Shown here: piece by piece, positions 28,201 through 36,415 of the stretch | How positions within the stretch are numbered: position 1 is the first letter of the stretch | Layout of the letters: each line of letters starts with the position of its first letter | Origin: Schizochytrium sp. CCTCC M209059 | Lineage: Eukaryota > Sar > Bigyra > Thraustochytrida > Thraustochytriidae | DNA length: 64,000 bases | Direction of reading: 5' to 3' | Assembly (NCBI GenBank): GCA_000818945.1 | Contig: KN805406.1 | Span: 124,001 to 188,000, forward strand | Program-made: the position numbers and the translations under genes | Notes under the pieces: generated by a model | The model's database searches: none | What the model was told of the DNA's origin: nothing | The model's input: the letters and a program-made list of their open reading frames with translations, nothing else

Positions 28201-29694
28201 CTCGATCGCCGCAAAGCGTCAATGGGTACGACGCGTCTCTTGTCTCTCAAGGAGCTTGAAGCGTGCTACAACGCTGCGGTTGCAGCCACAGAGGAGGATG
28301 AGATTGACTCGGTGTTCGGCAAGCTCGACAAGACAGCTGAGAGCGAGTCGGACGAGAAGAAGCGACGCGCCATGTCGAAGACGATTTCTGTCCTGCGTGA
28401 AATGTACGTCACGGAAAAGAGTTACGTTTGCGACTTGCGCAAGATCATTGGCGAGTACATGCTACCCCTTCGACAGACGCGACCTCCGTTGGAGTCTGAC
28501 GATGAGCAGGCCATTTTTCTCAATGTCGAGGGTATCCTCAAGATCAACGCAGAGTTACTCAAGAATCTTCAAGCGGGCGTCACAAAGCTCGCGGGCGAAG
28601 AAAACTTACCTCTTGAAAAGGTTGTTGCGGTTTTCACCCACGAGCTTCAAGTTATTCTGCCCTTCCTTAAGATTTACTCGACATATTGCCACCGCTACGC
28701 AGGGGCGCTCGCGCGACTCGTTTCTTGCCGGCAGTCCAACAAGCAGCTCGACGCGGTACTCAAGCAACGCGAGGCGCGACCCGAGAACCAGCATCATTCT
28801 TTGCAGAGTCTTCTCATCAAGCCGGTGCAGCGTATCTGTAAGTATCCCTTGCTAGTTCGCAGTCTGCAAGAGGCCGTCGGAGCGCTGCCGAACGCAACGA
28901 TTGACGCGAGCGCACGCGAGGAGCTCGACCGCGCCGCCAAGGCTGTCGAGGCCATTGCTGCCCAGGTGAACAAGAAGGTCAGCGATGCCGAGAACATTGA
29001 CCGCGTATTGCAGATTTACAAGCAGCTTGGGGGCGCCACGGGCTGCCCAGAGCCCCTTGTAGAGCCTCACCGGCGATTCGTGTCCGAGGATGAGGTACAG
29101 GCTCTGACGGCTCCCTTTCACGAAGGCAAGGCGCAAACGCTCACTTTGTTCCTTTTCAACGACCTTCTCTTGCTCGCCGAGCTCAAGAAGCGCAACAGCG
29201 GAACCGGAGAGCCCTCGTACAAGCTTCAGCATACGGTGGATCTGCGCAACTGCGATGCCAAGGCACTCCCCGCGGCCGACGATGTCGCGTTTCAGATCAC
29301 ACAGGTCACGCGCAACGTTTGCAAGCAGAATACCGCTGGGTCTATTTCCAACAAAGTTTCTACTTGCATTGCCAAGTTCCGCATCGGGTGCAGCTCCAAG
29401 GAGATGCGGGACCGACTCCTGGGCGCTGTTGCCAAGGAGATCGACGCCCTTGTCGACGTCGACACTGCTTCGGGGTCTATGTCTTCGAGTTCGTCATCCA
29501 AGAGTTCGAGTCTTCGCAGCAGCTCGCGTGCCGATTCCTTGCGACGAGGGACAGCAGGCGGTGGAGCGACCCCTGGGACCGCCAACAAGCGATCATGGAA
29601 CGCAACACGTGCGACAGGAGGCAAGCTTTCGCTCGATGAAATGAAGAATCGATACAACCGCAACGCTACGGCTACGGCTTCGGCCGCCCCGTAA
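25240..29694 (+). CDS. Double Rho guanine-nucleotide exchange factor: PH-like, DH-PH, PDZ, DH-PH
   Basis: Predicted 1484 residues from the ATG at 25240. Domains: PH-like (about 20-130); first DH (246-465) with LLIKPVQRICKYPLLFREL, the conserved helix that contacts the GTPase; first PH (470-655); Ala/Ser-rich linker; PDZ (809-893) with the carboxylate loop GPLGIALE and GDRVTAVGG; second DH (1045-1252) with LLIKPVQRICKYPLLVRSL; second PH (1255-1400); Ser-rich tail. DH domains load Rho-family GTPases with GTP, and the PH domains tie the protein to membranes. The two DH-PH halves are clearly similar (both with the segment LNVEGIL/FNNVENIL ... INAELLKNLQ), so the gene arose by internal duplication. 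A short motif (LSLEMMKSRY and LSLDEMKNRY) follows each PH region. Single exon. Confidence 0.92.
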   Translation: MSRRDLCDPELVEWARCLRCPSADLAKPGRRLLMETAELTNRKKNDVHLLVCSDVLLLSQLRKKSTFSRRKPELVWLETGTLHIDLDPVKREVTLNPDTQGAVQLICPDDTLYAKLAEVLQKLTLTKAGDRSQSSRSIIDPDAARHRAGTNDTGVDEDGVVVESKCAGRRQPSSSSMSTASNTDGPARTSSNSTSVSAKAPAQDEETALIKTTAVFERMIMWAGAGNSAAAKTASSKQSKDQVQSIKVFRELLDTELTYVQDIRKLVTEYIKPLREEAVKNDGSGERLISHEDLALIFNNVENILEVNAELLQSLQTGLLRVSRNGDIPSLCEVAGVFAKEFVRVVPFFKMYWVYCHQYSAALERLMSLREANRELGHFLQRREARKKNAQASLQHLLIKPVQRICKYPLLFRELLNHMKKIAAMREEDTDFHQHVKELCHAEKVVQDIADMVNTRVSEAENQDQVMKVYVELGGESGCPGLLTPSRRFVRTEDVLMREAPYSENKRARHRLYIFNDLVIFARVQTTGTLGKVGTLGRKSGMMGSLTTKGKSNLRVVHSFGLDECRGVKKLNIVDEDGRSAFELRRVSRVERLSKTNSLTPQTASAISAQAQSQAQSQTMRLSTQIQRFEIWCDAEATAEGLMTTLTAAHSKFEESNETRETAKPDRGKARAWASRAKPRGWRQSIDGGSLTREAIAQASSVVAAEGGPAALAKIASFEEAPGAVAGASAAASSSEGEGSHLPAAAAANSASGAAVAVASAATAGAEESPAPIRRMHSRQLSSEQQKLSLEMMKSRYEVAPRLRPEETRGGTVNLNVEFPDGPLGIALENSKQPKGVLVACVAGLSVAERGGIALGDRVTAVGGNAVPTEATWDQVVDIIKSLPRPLVISFERTAETVAAAEAKKAKSTKRTRKSSSGSVISTSTRAGADDETTSAGSPSPNAQRRVSSSSSTNGSVAGVNSSAGARTGESDCQGAPRTGQRQWAAKLDRRKASMGTTRLLSLKELEACYNAAVAATEEDEIDSVFGKLDKTAESESDEKKRRAMSKTISVLREMYVTEKSYVCDLRKIIGEYMLPLRQTRPPLESDDEQAIFLNVEGILKINAELLKNLQAGVTKLAGEENLPLEKVVAVFTHELQVILPFLKIYSTYCHRYAGALARLVSCRQSNKQLDAVLKQREARPENQHHSLQSLLIKPVQRICKYPLLVRSLQEAVGALPNATIDASAREELDRAAKAVEAIAAQVNKKVSDAENIDRVLQIYKQLGGATGCPEPLVEPHRRFVSEDEVQALTAPFHEGKAQTLTLFLFNDLLLLAELKKRNSGTGEPSYKLQHTVDLRNCDAKALPAADDVAFQITQVTRNVCKQNTAGSISNKVSTCIAKFRIGCSSKEMRDRLLGAVAKEIDALVDVDTASGSMSSSSSSKSSSLRSSSRADSLRRGTAGGGATPGTANKRSWNATRATGGKLSLDEMKNRYNRNATATASAAP

Positions 29695-30172
29695 AGGGCA
29701 TGATCTTACAAGAAAACCAAATCAACAAACAGACAGACAAACAAGCCAAAAGAGAAGAATATATGTAGCGGCATCGTCGGCTGCTTGGCTGGCCAGCTGG
29801 TCAGCAGTCTGTACGTTTACGCACAATCAAGCACAATATTTTGTATTGAAAATCTTCGTTCTTGCCATTCAAACAAAAAGTGAGTGAGGACGTTTCTCTG
29901 TGTATAACAAGTGCTTACTGAAAAGCGAAGTCGACGCGTAGAGGTCGAGTCATCCATTGGTGTCTCGCTTTGTCAAGTTCGAGTCATCCATCGATGTCCC
30001 GCTTTGTCAAGGTCAAGTCATCCATCGATGTCTCGCTTTCTAGAAATTTCGCAGGATAGCGTTGGTCGCGCAGGCCCACCCACGTGCGACGGTCTTCCGG
30101 CGTAGAGCGATGTAGGTGCTGTGTCAGCACACTCACTTTCCCCCTTTTTACCTCTCTCTCTATTTCTGTACT
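29695..30172. other. Intergenic region, tail-to-tail, with a 34-bp tandem repeat
   Basis: 3' flanks of the RhoGEF gene and the LYR gene. Apart from the 34-bp repeat (29947-30044) nothing is recognised. Confidence 0.6.
29947..30044. repeat. 34-bp tandem repeat, three copies
   Basis: The segment GAGTCATCCAT (third copy AAGTCATCCAT) starts at 29947, 29981 and 30015, each followed by a variant of the TGTCTCGCTTTGTCAA block. Copies differ by a few bases. Confidence 0.9.
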
Positions 30173-30620
30173 CTACTTGACCTTTTTCTGCTCAGCGTCA
30201 AAGGTTTCTTGACGCTTTTTCATGCGGGCTTTCATTTGCGGATCTTTGCTGGCAGCGTTGTATAGCGAGTAATTGCTCAGGGCCCGCACGGCATTGAACT
30301 TGAGCTCCTCAATCTTTTCAGGGTTGGTCTCGTTCATGCTTTTCTTGAACTCTGACCTGACCATGGCACGCATGGCCATGCCTTTTGGGCTCTGTGCACA
30401 GTCCATGAAAAGCCCTGGTCAGCGTGATCCTAATCATCTTGCCTCCCTGCCTGAACGACCGCGCCTGGTCGTCTGCGTTTCGCGTTCGAGGTCGGGCGGG
30501 CTCTTCCTTCCTTCCTTCCATCCTTCACCAACCTACCTCGCCTGCCACGAGTTTGACGACCCGAAGGCAGTCTCTGTACAGCTGCAAGGCATTCTTAAAC
30601 CCGGCGGGAGACGTCGCCAT
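30173..30620 (-). CDS. LYR-motif protein (Complex1_LYR-like), two exons
   Basis: Exon 1 is 30620-30537 (28 codons) and carries the defining motif ALQLYRDCLRVVKLVAG. The intron is 30536-30392 (145 bp): donor GTAGGT, branch-like CTGAC, acceptor GTGCACAG, phase 0. Exon 2, 30391-30173, continues with SPKGMAMRAMVRSEFKK and ALSNYSLYNAASKD. The joined protein is 100 residues, as is typical. LYR proteins are small mitochondrial factors that bind acyl carrier protein and assist assembly of respiratory complexes or Fe-S transfer; which target this one serves is not evident. Exon 2 alone would show an unlikely start and no LYR motif, which supports the splice. Divergent from N-myristoyltransferase. Confidence 0.88.
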
Positions 30621-31157
30621 GGTCTCCTGCTCCTCTTTCCTCCTCCGCGGCGGCCTCGACTTCGATCTCCTCGCCCTCCTCCGCCACCACTTCGCTTTTG
30701 CTTTCTGCTCTGCTCCTCCATCTTCGCCAAATTTGCGTTGCGCTCGGCGGCCACGGACACGGCTGAACCCAAACCTAACCTGGCCTCGCGCGCTTTACCG
30801 CGCTTGCAGACGCGCCCCTTAGCGCACTTACGGCCGCGGCATTCTGCACTTGCGCGCGCGGCGGGCCTCAAACCTAACCGTGAGACGTGCGGCTCTAGAA
30901 AACACACAAGAAGCCAAGAAGGAAAGAAGCCAAGAAGACAAGACAAGAAGTGAAGGCAAGAGAGAAAGAAAGAAAGAAGGGCAGAAAGAAGGGCAGAAAC
31001 GATCAGGGCCAGGCGGACTCGCAAAGAACGTATCCGCGACGGCAGGGCCCGCCCGCGAGGCAGCGCGAGAGACGTGCGGACGGCCAGACGTGGAGGCGGC
31101 GAGGCGGCGGGAGGGCGGCAGCGAGGAGCGAGAGCCGAGCGCGAGAGTCCGGGCGCG
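30621..31157. promoter_or_regulatory. Divergent promoter region, LYR protein and N-myristoyltransferase
   Basis: About 540 bp, GC-rich with an AAGAAGGAAAGAAGCC purine tract at about 30910-30995 on the coding strand of the myristoyltransferase leader. No named element recognised. Confidence 0.4.
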
Positions 31158-32540
31158 ATGAGCGGGGAGGATGCGACGCGGAAGGCCGAAGATGGCGGCG
31201 ACAAGGCGGTTGAAGGGCTCGCGGAGCAGCTCGAGGGCGCCGCGGTGAGCGGCGAGGGCGCGAAGCAAAAGACGCTGGAGGAGGCCACCTCGGAGAAGGA
31301 CAAGATGGCCCAGTTGCTGGAGTTGCAAAAGCAGTTGCTAGGAATCAAGGGCCTCACCACGCCCGGCGAGCACAAGTTCTGGAGCACGCAGCCCGTCCCG
31401 CAAAGCAGCAGCGCCGGCGAGGGAGCCGACGAGGACGATGAGAACAAGGTGGGCCCTTTGGAGGTCAAGACCGTAGACGAGGTGCGTCAGACCCCTTATG
31501 CGCTGCCCAAAGGCTTTGAGTGGTGCAGCCTGGATGTAGACGACGAAGAGGTTGTCAAGGAGGCGTACACGCTGCTTACAGAGAACTACGTCGAGGATGA
31601 CGACAACATGTTCCGCTTCGACTACGCTCCGGAGTTCCTCAACTGGGCTCTCAAGCCCCCTGGCTACAGGATCGACTGGCATGTTGGCGTCCGGCAGTCG
31701 AGCAACAAAAAGCTTCTCGCCATGATCACCGGTGTCCCTGCCAAGGTGCACGCGCACGACAAGGTTGTCAAGATGGCCGAGATCAACTTTCTCTGCGTGC
31801 ACAAGAAGCTTCGGAGCAAGCGTTTGGCGCCTGTTCTCATCAAGGAGGTCACGCGCCGGGTCAACCTCACGGACCAGTGGCAGGCCGTGTACACGGCCGG
31901 CGTGCGCATCCCCAAGCCCATTGGCGTCGCTCGCTACTGGCATCGGTCTCTGAACCCGAAAAAGCTCATTGGGGTGGGCTTTTCGCGCCTTGGCGACCGC
32001 ATGACCATGGCACGCACCATCAAGCTCTACAAGCTGCCTGCCGAGGCACAGTCTGGGACGATTCCCATGGAGCCCAAGCACGTCGCTGACGTGACCAAGC
32101 TTTTGCGCGAGCACCAAAAGCAGTTCAAGGTGTGGATCGAGTTTGACGAGGAGGAGGTGGCGCACTGGCTGCTGCCCCGCGACAACGTCATTTACTCGTA
32201 CGTCATTACCGATAGCAATGGCAAGGTGACGGACTTTTGCAGTTTCTACAACCTGCCAAGCTCCATTTTGGGCCATGATGACTACAACCATCTCAAGGCG
32301 GCCTACTCGTTTTACAACGTCGCACATACCGTCAGCTTCAAACAGCTCATGCGTGACGCCCTCATTCACGCCAACGCGAACTCCTTTGACGTTTTCAACG
32401 CTCTTGACCTCATGAAGAATAGCACCATTCTCAAGGATCTCCTCTTTGGTATTGGCGACGGCAATCTTCACTACTACTTTTACAACTACGCTGTCGGTCC
32501 CGAGCTCAAGCCGCAAGACATTGGCATTGTGCTCTTGTAG
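31158..32540 (+). CDS. NMT: Glycylpeptide N-tetradecanoyltransferase (N-myristoyltransferase)
   Basis: Transfers myristate from myristoyl-CoA to the N-terminal glycine of proteins on ribosomes and in the cytosol. From the ATG at 31158 it is 460 residues. The N-terminal 90 residues are acidic and variable; the catalytic fold follows. Visible family features: TPGEHKFWSTQPVPQ (about 75), FRFDYAPEFLNWALKPPG (about 155), EINFLCVHKKLRSKRLAPVL (about 210), PIGVARYWHRSLNPKKL (about 255), FGIGDGNLHYYFYNY near the end and the C-terminal Leu, whose free carboxylate acts as catalytic base in this family. All key segments are intact. An upstream in-frame Met at 31074 is possible but lies in Arg-rich leader sequence. 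Single exon. Confidence 0.95.
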   Translation: MSGEDATRKAEDGGDKAVEGLAEQLEGAAVSGEGAKQKTLEEATSEKDKMAQLLELQKQLLGIKGLTTPGEHKFWSTQPVPQSSSAGEGADEDDENKVGPLEVKTVDEVRQTPYALPKGFEWCSLDVDDEEVVKEAYTLLTENYVEDDDNMFRFDYAPEFLNWALKPPGYRIDWHVGVRQSSNKKLLAMITGVPAKVHAHDKVVKMAEINFLCVHKKLRSKRLAPVLIKEVTRRVNLTDQWQAVYTAGVRIPKPIGVARYWHRSLNPKKLIGVGFSRLGDRMTMARTIKLYKLPAEAQSGTIPMEPKHVADVTKLLREHQKQFKVWIEFDEEEVAHWLLPRDNVIYSYVITDSNGKVTDFCSFYNLPSSILGHDDYNHLKAAYSFYNVAHTVSFKQLMRDALIHANANSFDVFNALDLMKNSTILKDLLFGIGDGNLHYYFYNYAVGPELKPQDIGIVLL

Positions 32541-33098
32541 GAAGGGCGACCAAAATACATGTGTCAGCGAATTGTTCGGTCGCTTCTCTCGTGCTCGAGC
32601 TAAAAGCGCTTGGTACTGTATCGGCACCGCTGATATTGAATGAGCTCCTAGGTAGCCAGTTTCTCAACTTATTTTGACAGCGAAGCACCCTTGTATTATG
32701 CAGTGTATGCGAAACACATGACCACATCGCTGATGCTCTCTCCGCATGATATTTTTCTGCACGTCGTTGCTTCTCTTTCTTTGAAAGAAAGGGGTGGGAG
32801 GTGGGAGGGGTGAGTGCAAACGCAGTCGGTGAGTGAATTGCTTCCAGTCAGATGCGCGACAAGGAAAAGAGAACATCAGAAAACATCGCTTTTGAGTGTG
32901 TAGCTGGAAGATTGCATCCTCCAAAGGAGAAAAAGAGAAAGGGAAAGGAAAGGAAAGTAGGAGAAGGACGAGGAGAAAGGGAAAGATGGGACAAACACCT
33001 GAAAGCTTCGCGAGCACACTAGAGGGTCGTCAGCAGGTGAAGGCTTCTTTGGTATAGGAAGTATAGCCGGGAACGCCAAAGAAAGAAACCAGCACATG
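32541..33098. other. Intergenic region, tail-to-tail
   Basis: 3' flanks of two convergent genes, with a GGAAAGGAAAGG purine run near 32930-32990. Nothing else recognised. Confidence 0.6.
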
Positions 33099-34343
33099 CT
33101 AGCAACAGATGTAGCAGCACGTGCAGCTCGACGATTCGCAAACGAACTCGCTAATTTCGCAGCAAAGAACCGGGCATGAGAGAATCTCGCCAGGGTCGAT
33201 ACCGGCTACCAGGTTGATGAAGATGACCGCCGCGCCCCAAAAGCAAAGACCGACGACGCCGAGAATGTGGATCAAGTGCGTGGACGCAAGTGACAGCATG
33301 AACGGCCCGAGGTAGTAATGAATGGTCATAGCCATAGGTGAGAGAATCGTGATGACATAAACGATAAAGAAAGCAAGCGCAATGAGGAAGTACTTTCGGG
33401 GGTTGTAGTAGCCGTGACGCTTTTGCTTCTTGAATTTGACAAACTCAATCCAGCGTTCCGCGAGAAGGATCGCATTCCAAAAGAGTGATATGACAACGGC
33501 GCCCATGGCAAGCTTGACGCTGAAATCCAGCTCGTCCACGGTATCAGGCGAGCAGAGCTCCCCGTCCGCAACGCAGACCGCGCACTTGGATCCGCGCGTC
33601 GAAGTACGAAGAAAGTAGTATGTGAGCGCAAAGGTGAAGAGAGGAACGTCTTGCACGCCCTGGGCGAGCATATACCCAAGCGTCTCACCGCGCAAAAAGA
33701 TGCGCACACGCCGCTCGGCCTTGGTCTCGAGAAAACCGCCGACCTTAACTTCGTGCAAAACAGGTGCGTCGCCCTTGTTGCCCTCATTCTGGTAAGGCTT
33801 CTTTGTAAGGCCAACTGTCACGCAGCACTTGGTGCACAGGTAGATGCTCGCCGCGATAGCGCCCGCAATGAAGAAGACGCTGCAAAGGTAGTCGGCGTAG
33901 TCGAGCGTCTCGATCAGGAGGTCGTTCGACTCGCCGTCCAGGAAAAAGGGCACGTCGCACAAGGTAGTGGAATCGGCGCCGTTGGCAATAAGAGCCGTGT
34001 ACGTTGCGTTAAGGGCTAAGTCGCTTCCTGAGTTTCGGGACGTATCTTTCCAGGCCACGAAGGATTCCGTCGCGACGATTTCCTCGTCATAGGCCGCCAA
34101 GATCTCAGAAAACCCACGTGTCACGAGGGCGACCACTGCGCACGTGCAAACAAAGAGGATCCACATGATGAGCTTGGACGACTGCTGGCACTGGGAGCCT
34201 CCGGACGGCGTAAACTTGAGGATCGTGCTCTGCCGCCTGTACGCGTCCATGAATTTCTCCTGCTCAACATATCGTGCCTCCGGGGTGTCGTCGAAGTCCG
34301 CCGTCACCACGGTGGGCGCCACGCTATCATTGTGCACGTACAT
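33099..34343 (-). CDS. Multi-pass membrane protein with Cys-rich C-terminus, unknown
   Basis: Predicted 414 residues from the ATG at 34341-34343. There are about six hydrophobic segments: near residues 58-78, 155-175, 225-245, 280-300, 322-345 and 350-385. A likely extracytosolic loop between the first two contains Cys and possible N-glycosylation sites (NATYT). A second loop has the Cys cluster KCAVCVADGELC. The C-terminus ends in CESSSCTCCYICC, with seven Cys in the last 13 residues, suitable for palmitoylation or metal binding. No family recognised. Single exon. Confidence 0.7.
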   Translation of the reverse strand: MYVHNDSVAPTVVTADFDDTPEARYVEQEKFMDAYRRQSTILKFTPSGGSQCQQSSKLIMWILFVCTCAVVALVTRGFSEILAAYDEEIVATESFVAWKDTSRNSGSDLALNATYTALIANGADSTTLCDVPFFLDGESNDLLIETLDYADYLCSVFFIAGAIAASIYLCTKCCVTVGLTKKPYQNEGNKGDAPVLHEVKVGGFLETKAERRVRIFLRGETLGYMLAQGVQDVPLFTFALTYYFLRTSTRGSKCAVCVADGELCSPDTVDELDFSVKLAMGAVVISLFWNAILLAERWIEFVKFKKQKRHGYYNPRKYFLIALAFFIVYVITILSPMAMTIHYYLGPFMLSLASTHLIHILGVVGLCFWGAAVIFINLVAGIDPGEILSCPVLCCEISEFVCESSSCTCCYICC

Positions 34344-34880
34344 GCTTGCGTTCCACTTCGTCGCGTGTGAGGTCTACCTACACCTTGCGCTGGCCTCTCA
34401 ACGCGTTAGCTCCGGCCAAACTCTGCTAGATTCAGATTTGGCAAAGTCCTGATGCTAGACCTGCCCAGGCTGAGCGGTCCCACTGCGCGCGCGCTCCCGG
34501 CCTCGATCCCTACAGGTTCCCGAATGGGCTGCTGTTTCCCTCGCTGGGTTGGTTTTAGCGGGCCCGCCCCGTGCAGAGTGGAGTGAGTATGTAGCCTCGA
34601 GTCGTCGTACGTCACCTGCCGCACGCAGGGCCTGATGGCTGCCCTCGTGCGCCGCTCGCGGGGCGCACAGCTCGGCTCGACGGAGCGGGGCTCTCCCCTC
34701 CCTCCGCGCCCTCCGCCGTTTCCGAGCCCGGCGCGCGGCGACGCGTGGCGAGTCAAGTCGAGTCGCGTCGCGTCGAGTCAAGTCGAGTCTGTTCTGCCTC
34801 TGCCAGCTGCACGTGCCTCGCCTCTTGTTTCTCCCCTTCCTTCCTTTTCTCCCTTCTTCTTCTTTCTTTTTTTCTTTCCA

Positions 34881-34924
<44 letters not shown>

Positions 34925-35558
34925 CGAGTCAATCAGCCGCCGGCAAGTCGGCTATTTACCGTTTGCTCCACTTGCCGCCTGCATTGTCCACTACCTGTCG
35001 AGCGATAGGCCACTGTGAAAGCCACGCGCGGCAGGCGCGCGCCCGGAGAATCGCGGCGCGTGAACCAAGATCTCGACTGCGAGCCCCTGCTGCCTGCCGA
35101 TAGCGCAGGAACTCATCGACCTACCTCCGCCGCTAACAGCGCGCAAGACTACTCCTTACCCGTTGATAGATGCCTCGCGGCGGCCGGCGGGAGGCTTTAC
35201 CGTCCTCGGTGCGGGACGAGGAGCTAGCTGCAAGGGGTCCGGCACGCCTTTTGCGAGTTGGAAACTTAAAAAAAAGGGGGGGGGGGGTGCACACGGCGGG
35301 ACGAGCGCGTGCGCAAGTGGACAATGGGGCGTGAAAAATGCAGTATCGGTGCGCGTGAAAAATGCAGTATCGGTGCCGCGCAAGTGGAGGTTTAGAATTG
35401 AAAAAGGGGCTGGATGTGGGCTGGCTCGCGGGAGGGAAGACCTGGATGGGGACTGCGCAACGCGCACAACGCCATCAAATGCATGCGCGCGCGTACCGTT
35501 TGAGGAAAGGGTGTGCGCGCTGCGGGCAAGAGCAAGCAGAACGGAGACGTTGGAGGCG
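34344..35558. promoter_or_regulatory. Divergent intergenic region with (CT)n and homopolymer runs
   Basis: About 1.2 kb. Contains GTCGAGTCGCGTC repeats at 34755-34788, a (CT)n array at 34883-34921, an A8G12 junction at 35268-35287 and a 24-bp direct repeat (GTGAAAAATGCAGTATCGGT at 35331 and 35355). The frame of the downstream gene is open back to 35163, but this part looks untranslated. Confidence 0.45.
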
Positions 35559-36347
35559 ATGGAGACCGTGACCGCGGGAGCGATCGAGCGTGCACAGGCG
35601 GCGCAGGGCGGAGAAGAGGTGCAGGGCAAGCATGTTCAGATCGATGAGGAGGTAGATCGATATATAAAGGAGGAGGATGCGTTGAACAGACTCGCGGAGC
35701 TGAGGCTGCAGAGACTGGAAGCGCTCAAGGTGGACGCCGGCGAAGAATGGTTCTTGACGGCCTCGACGGAAGCACTGGAACAGGTAGTGCGCGACTTTGA
35801 TCGCACCAAAGAGCAGCACCGCGAAGAATTTGAACGTCTACAGGCCATGCTGGACCGTGAATATGAGCAAGACGGGCCGGACGACTCGTCGGTGCGTGGC
35901 GATTGTCCCTTGCAAGAGACAAAGGATCCACAGGAACCGGCGACCAGCCTGAACGATGACGAACGGATTCCAAGCGAGACCATTTCGAGATCCTTTGCAG
36001 ATGGGCAAAGTGTGCACGTTCCCATCCCAAGCTCTATGGTGGAGAAATCTCCGAAAAATGCGCAAATATCTACTTCGCTTAGGGTGGATGCCGGGACCGA
36101 CGAGAACGAGGAGGACCATGCGTCAGACGACTCTCCTCCGCCGCCACTTGAACTCTTGCCCTCCGTTCGTGCTCGGGCAATGGCGACCATGAGCAAATCG
36201 ATCGGAGGGGCGAATGCAATCGCACCTGCAACGCTTTCCACAAACACTTCTGACGACGATGATGTGGACGCCTTACTCAGAAGTGACGATGAGGGTAGCG
36301 AATGCTCTTCGCTTTCATCTGCATCATTCTCTATTCTTGATGACTAA
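35559..36347 (+). CDS. Coiled-coil and acidic Ser-rich protein, unknown
   Basis: Predicted 262 residues from the ATG at 35559. Residues about 20-110 are strongly helical with heptads (LAELRLQRLEALK; VVRDFDRTKEQHREEFERL), so probably coiled coil. The rest is acidic and Ser/Thr-rich, disordered, with a Pro-Pro-Pro-Leu stretch (about 190) and a terminal DDVDALLRSDDEGSECSS segment that looks like casein-kinase-2 sites. No family recognised. A longer start at 35163 is possible but less likely. The stop is 68 bp from the stop of the convergent EF-hand gene. Confidence 0.6.
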   Translation: METVTAGAIERAQAAQGGEEVQGKHVQIDEEVDRYIKEEDALNRLAELRLQRLEALKVDAGEEWFLTASTEALEQVVRDFDRTKEQHREEFERLQAMLDREYEQDGPDDSSVRGDCPLQETKDPQEPATSLNDDERIPSETISRSFADGQSVHVPIPSSMVEKSPKNAQISTSLRVDAGTDENEEDHASDDSPPPPLELLPSVRARAMATMSKSIGGANAIAPATLSTNTSDDDDVDALLRSDDEGSECSSLSSASFSILDD

Positions 36348-36415
36348 CGTAAATCTTCCCTTTTTATTTTTCTACGTTAACTTTTTTCTCCAATAAGCAT
36401 AAGAAAGAACGCTTC

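Noticed and set aside
31338..32627. 429-residue open frame antisense to N-myristoyltransferase
   Set aside because: Shadow of the real gene; Leu/Val/His-rich with no domain.
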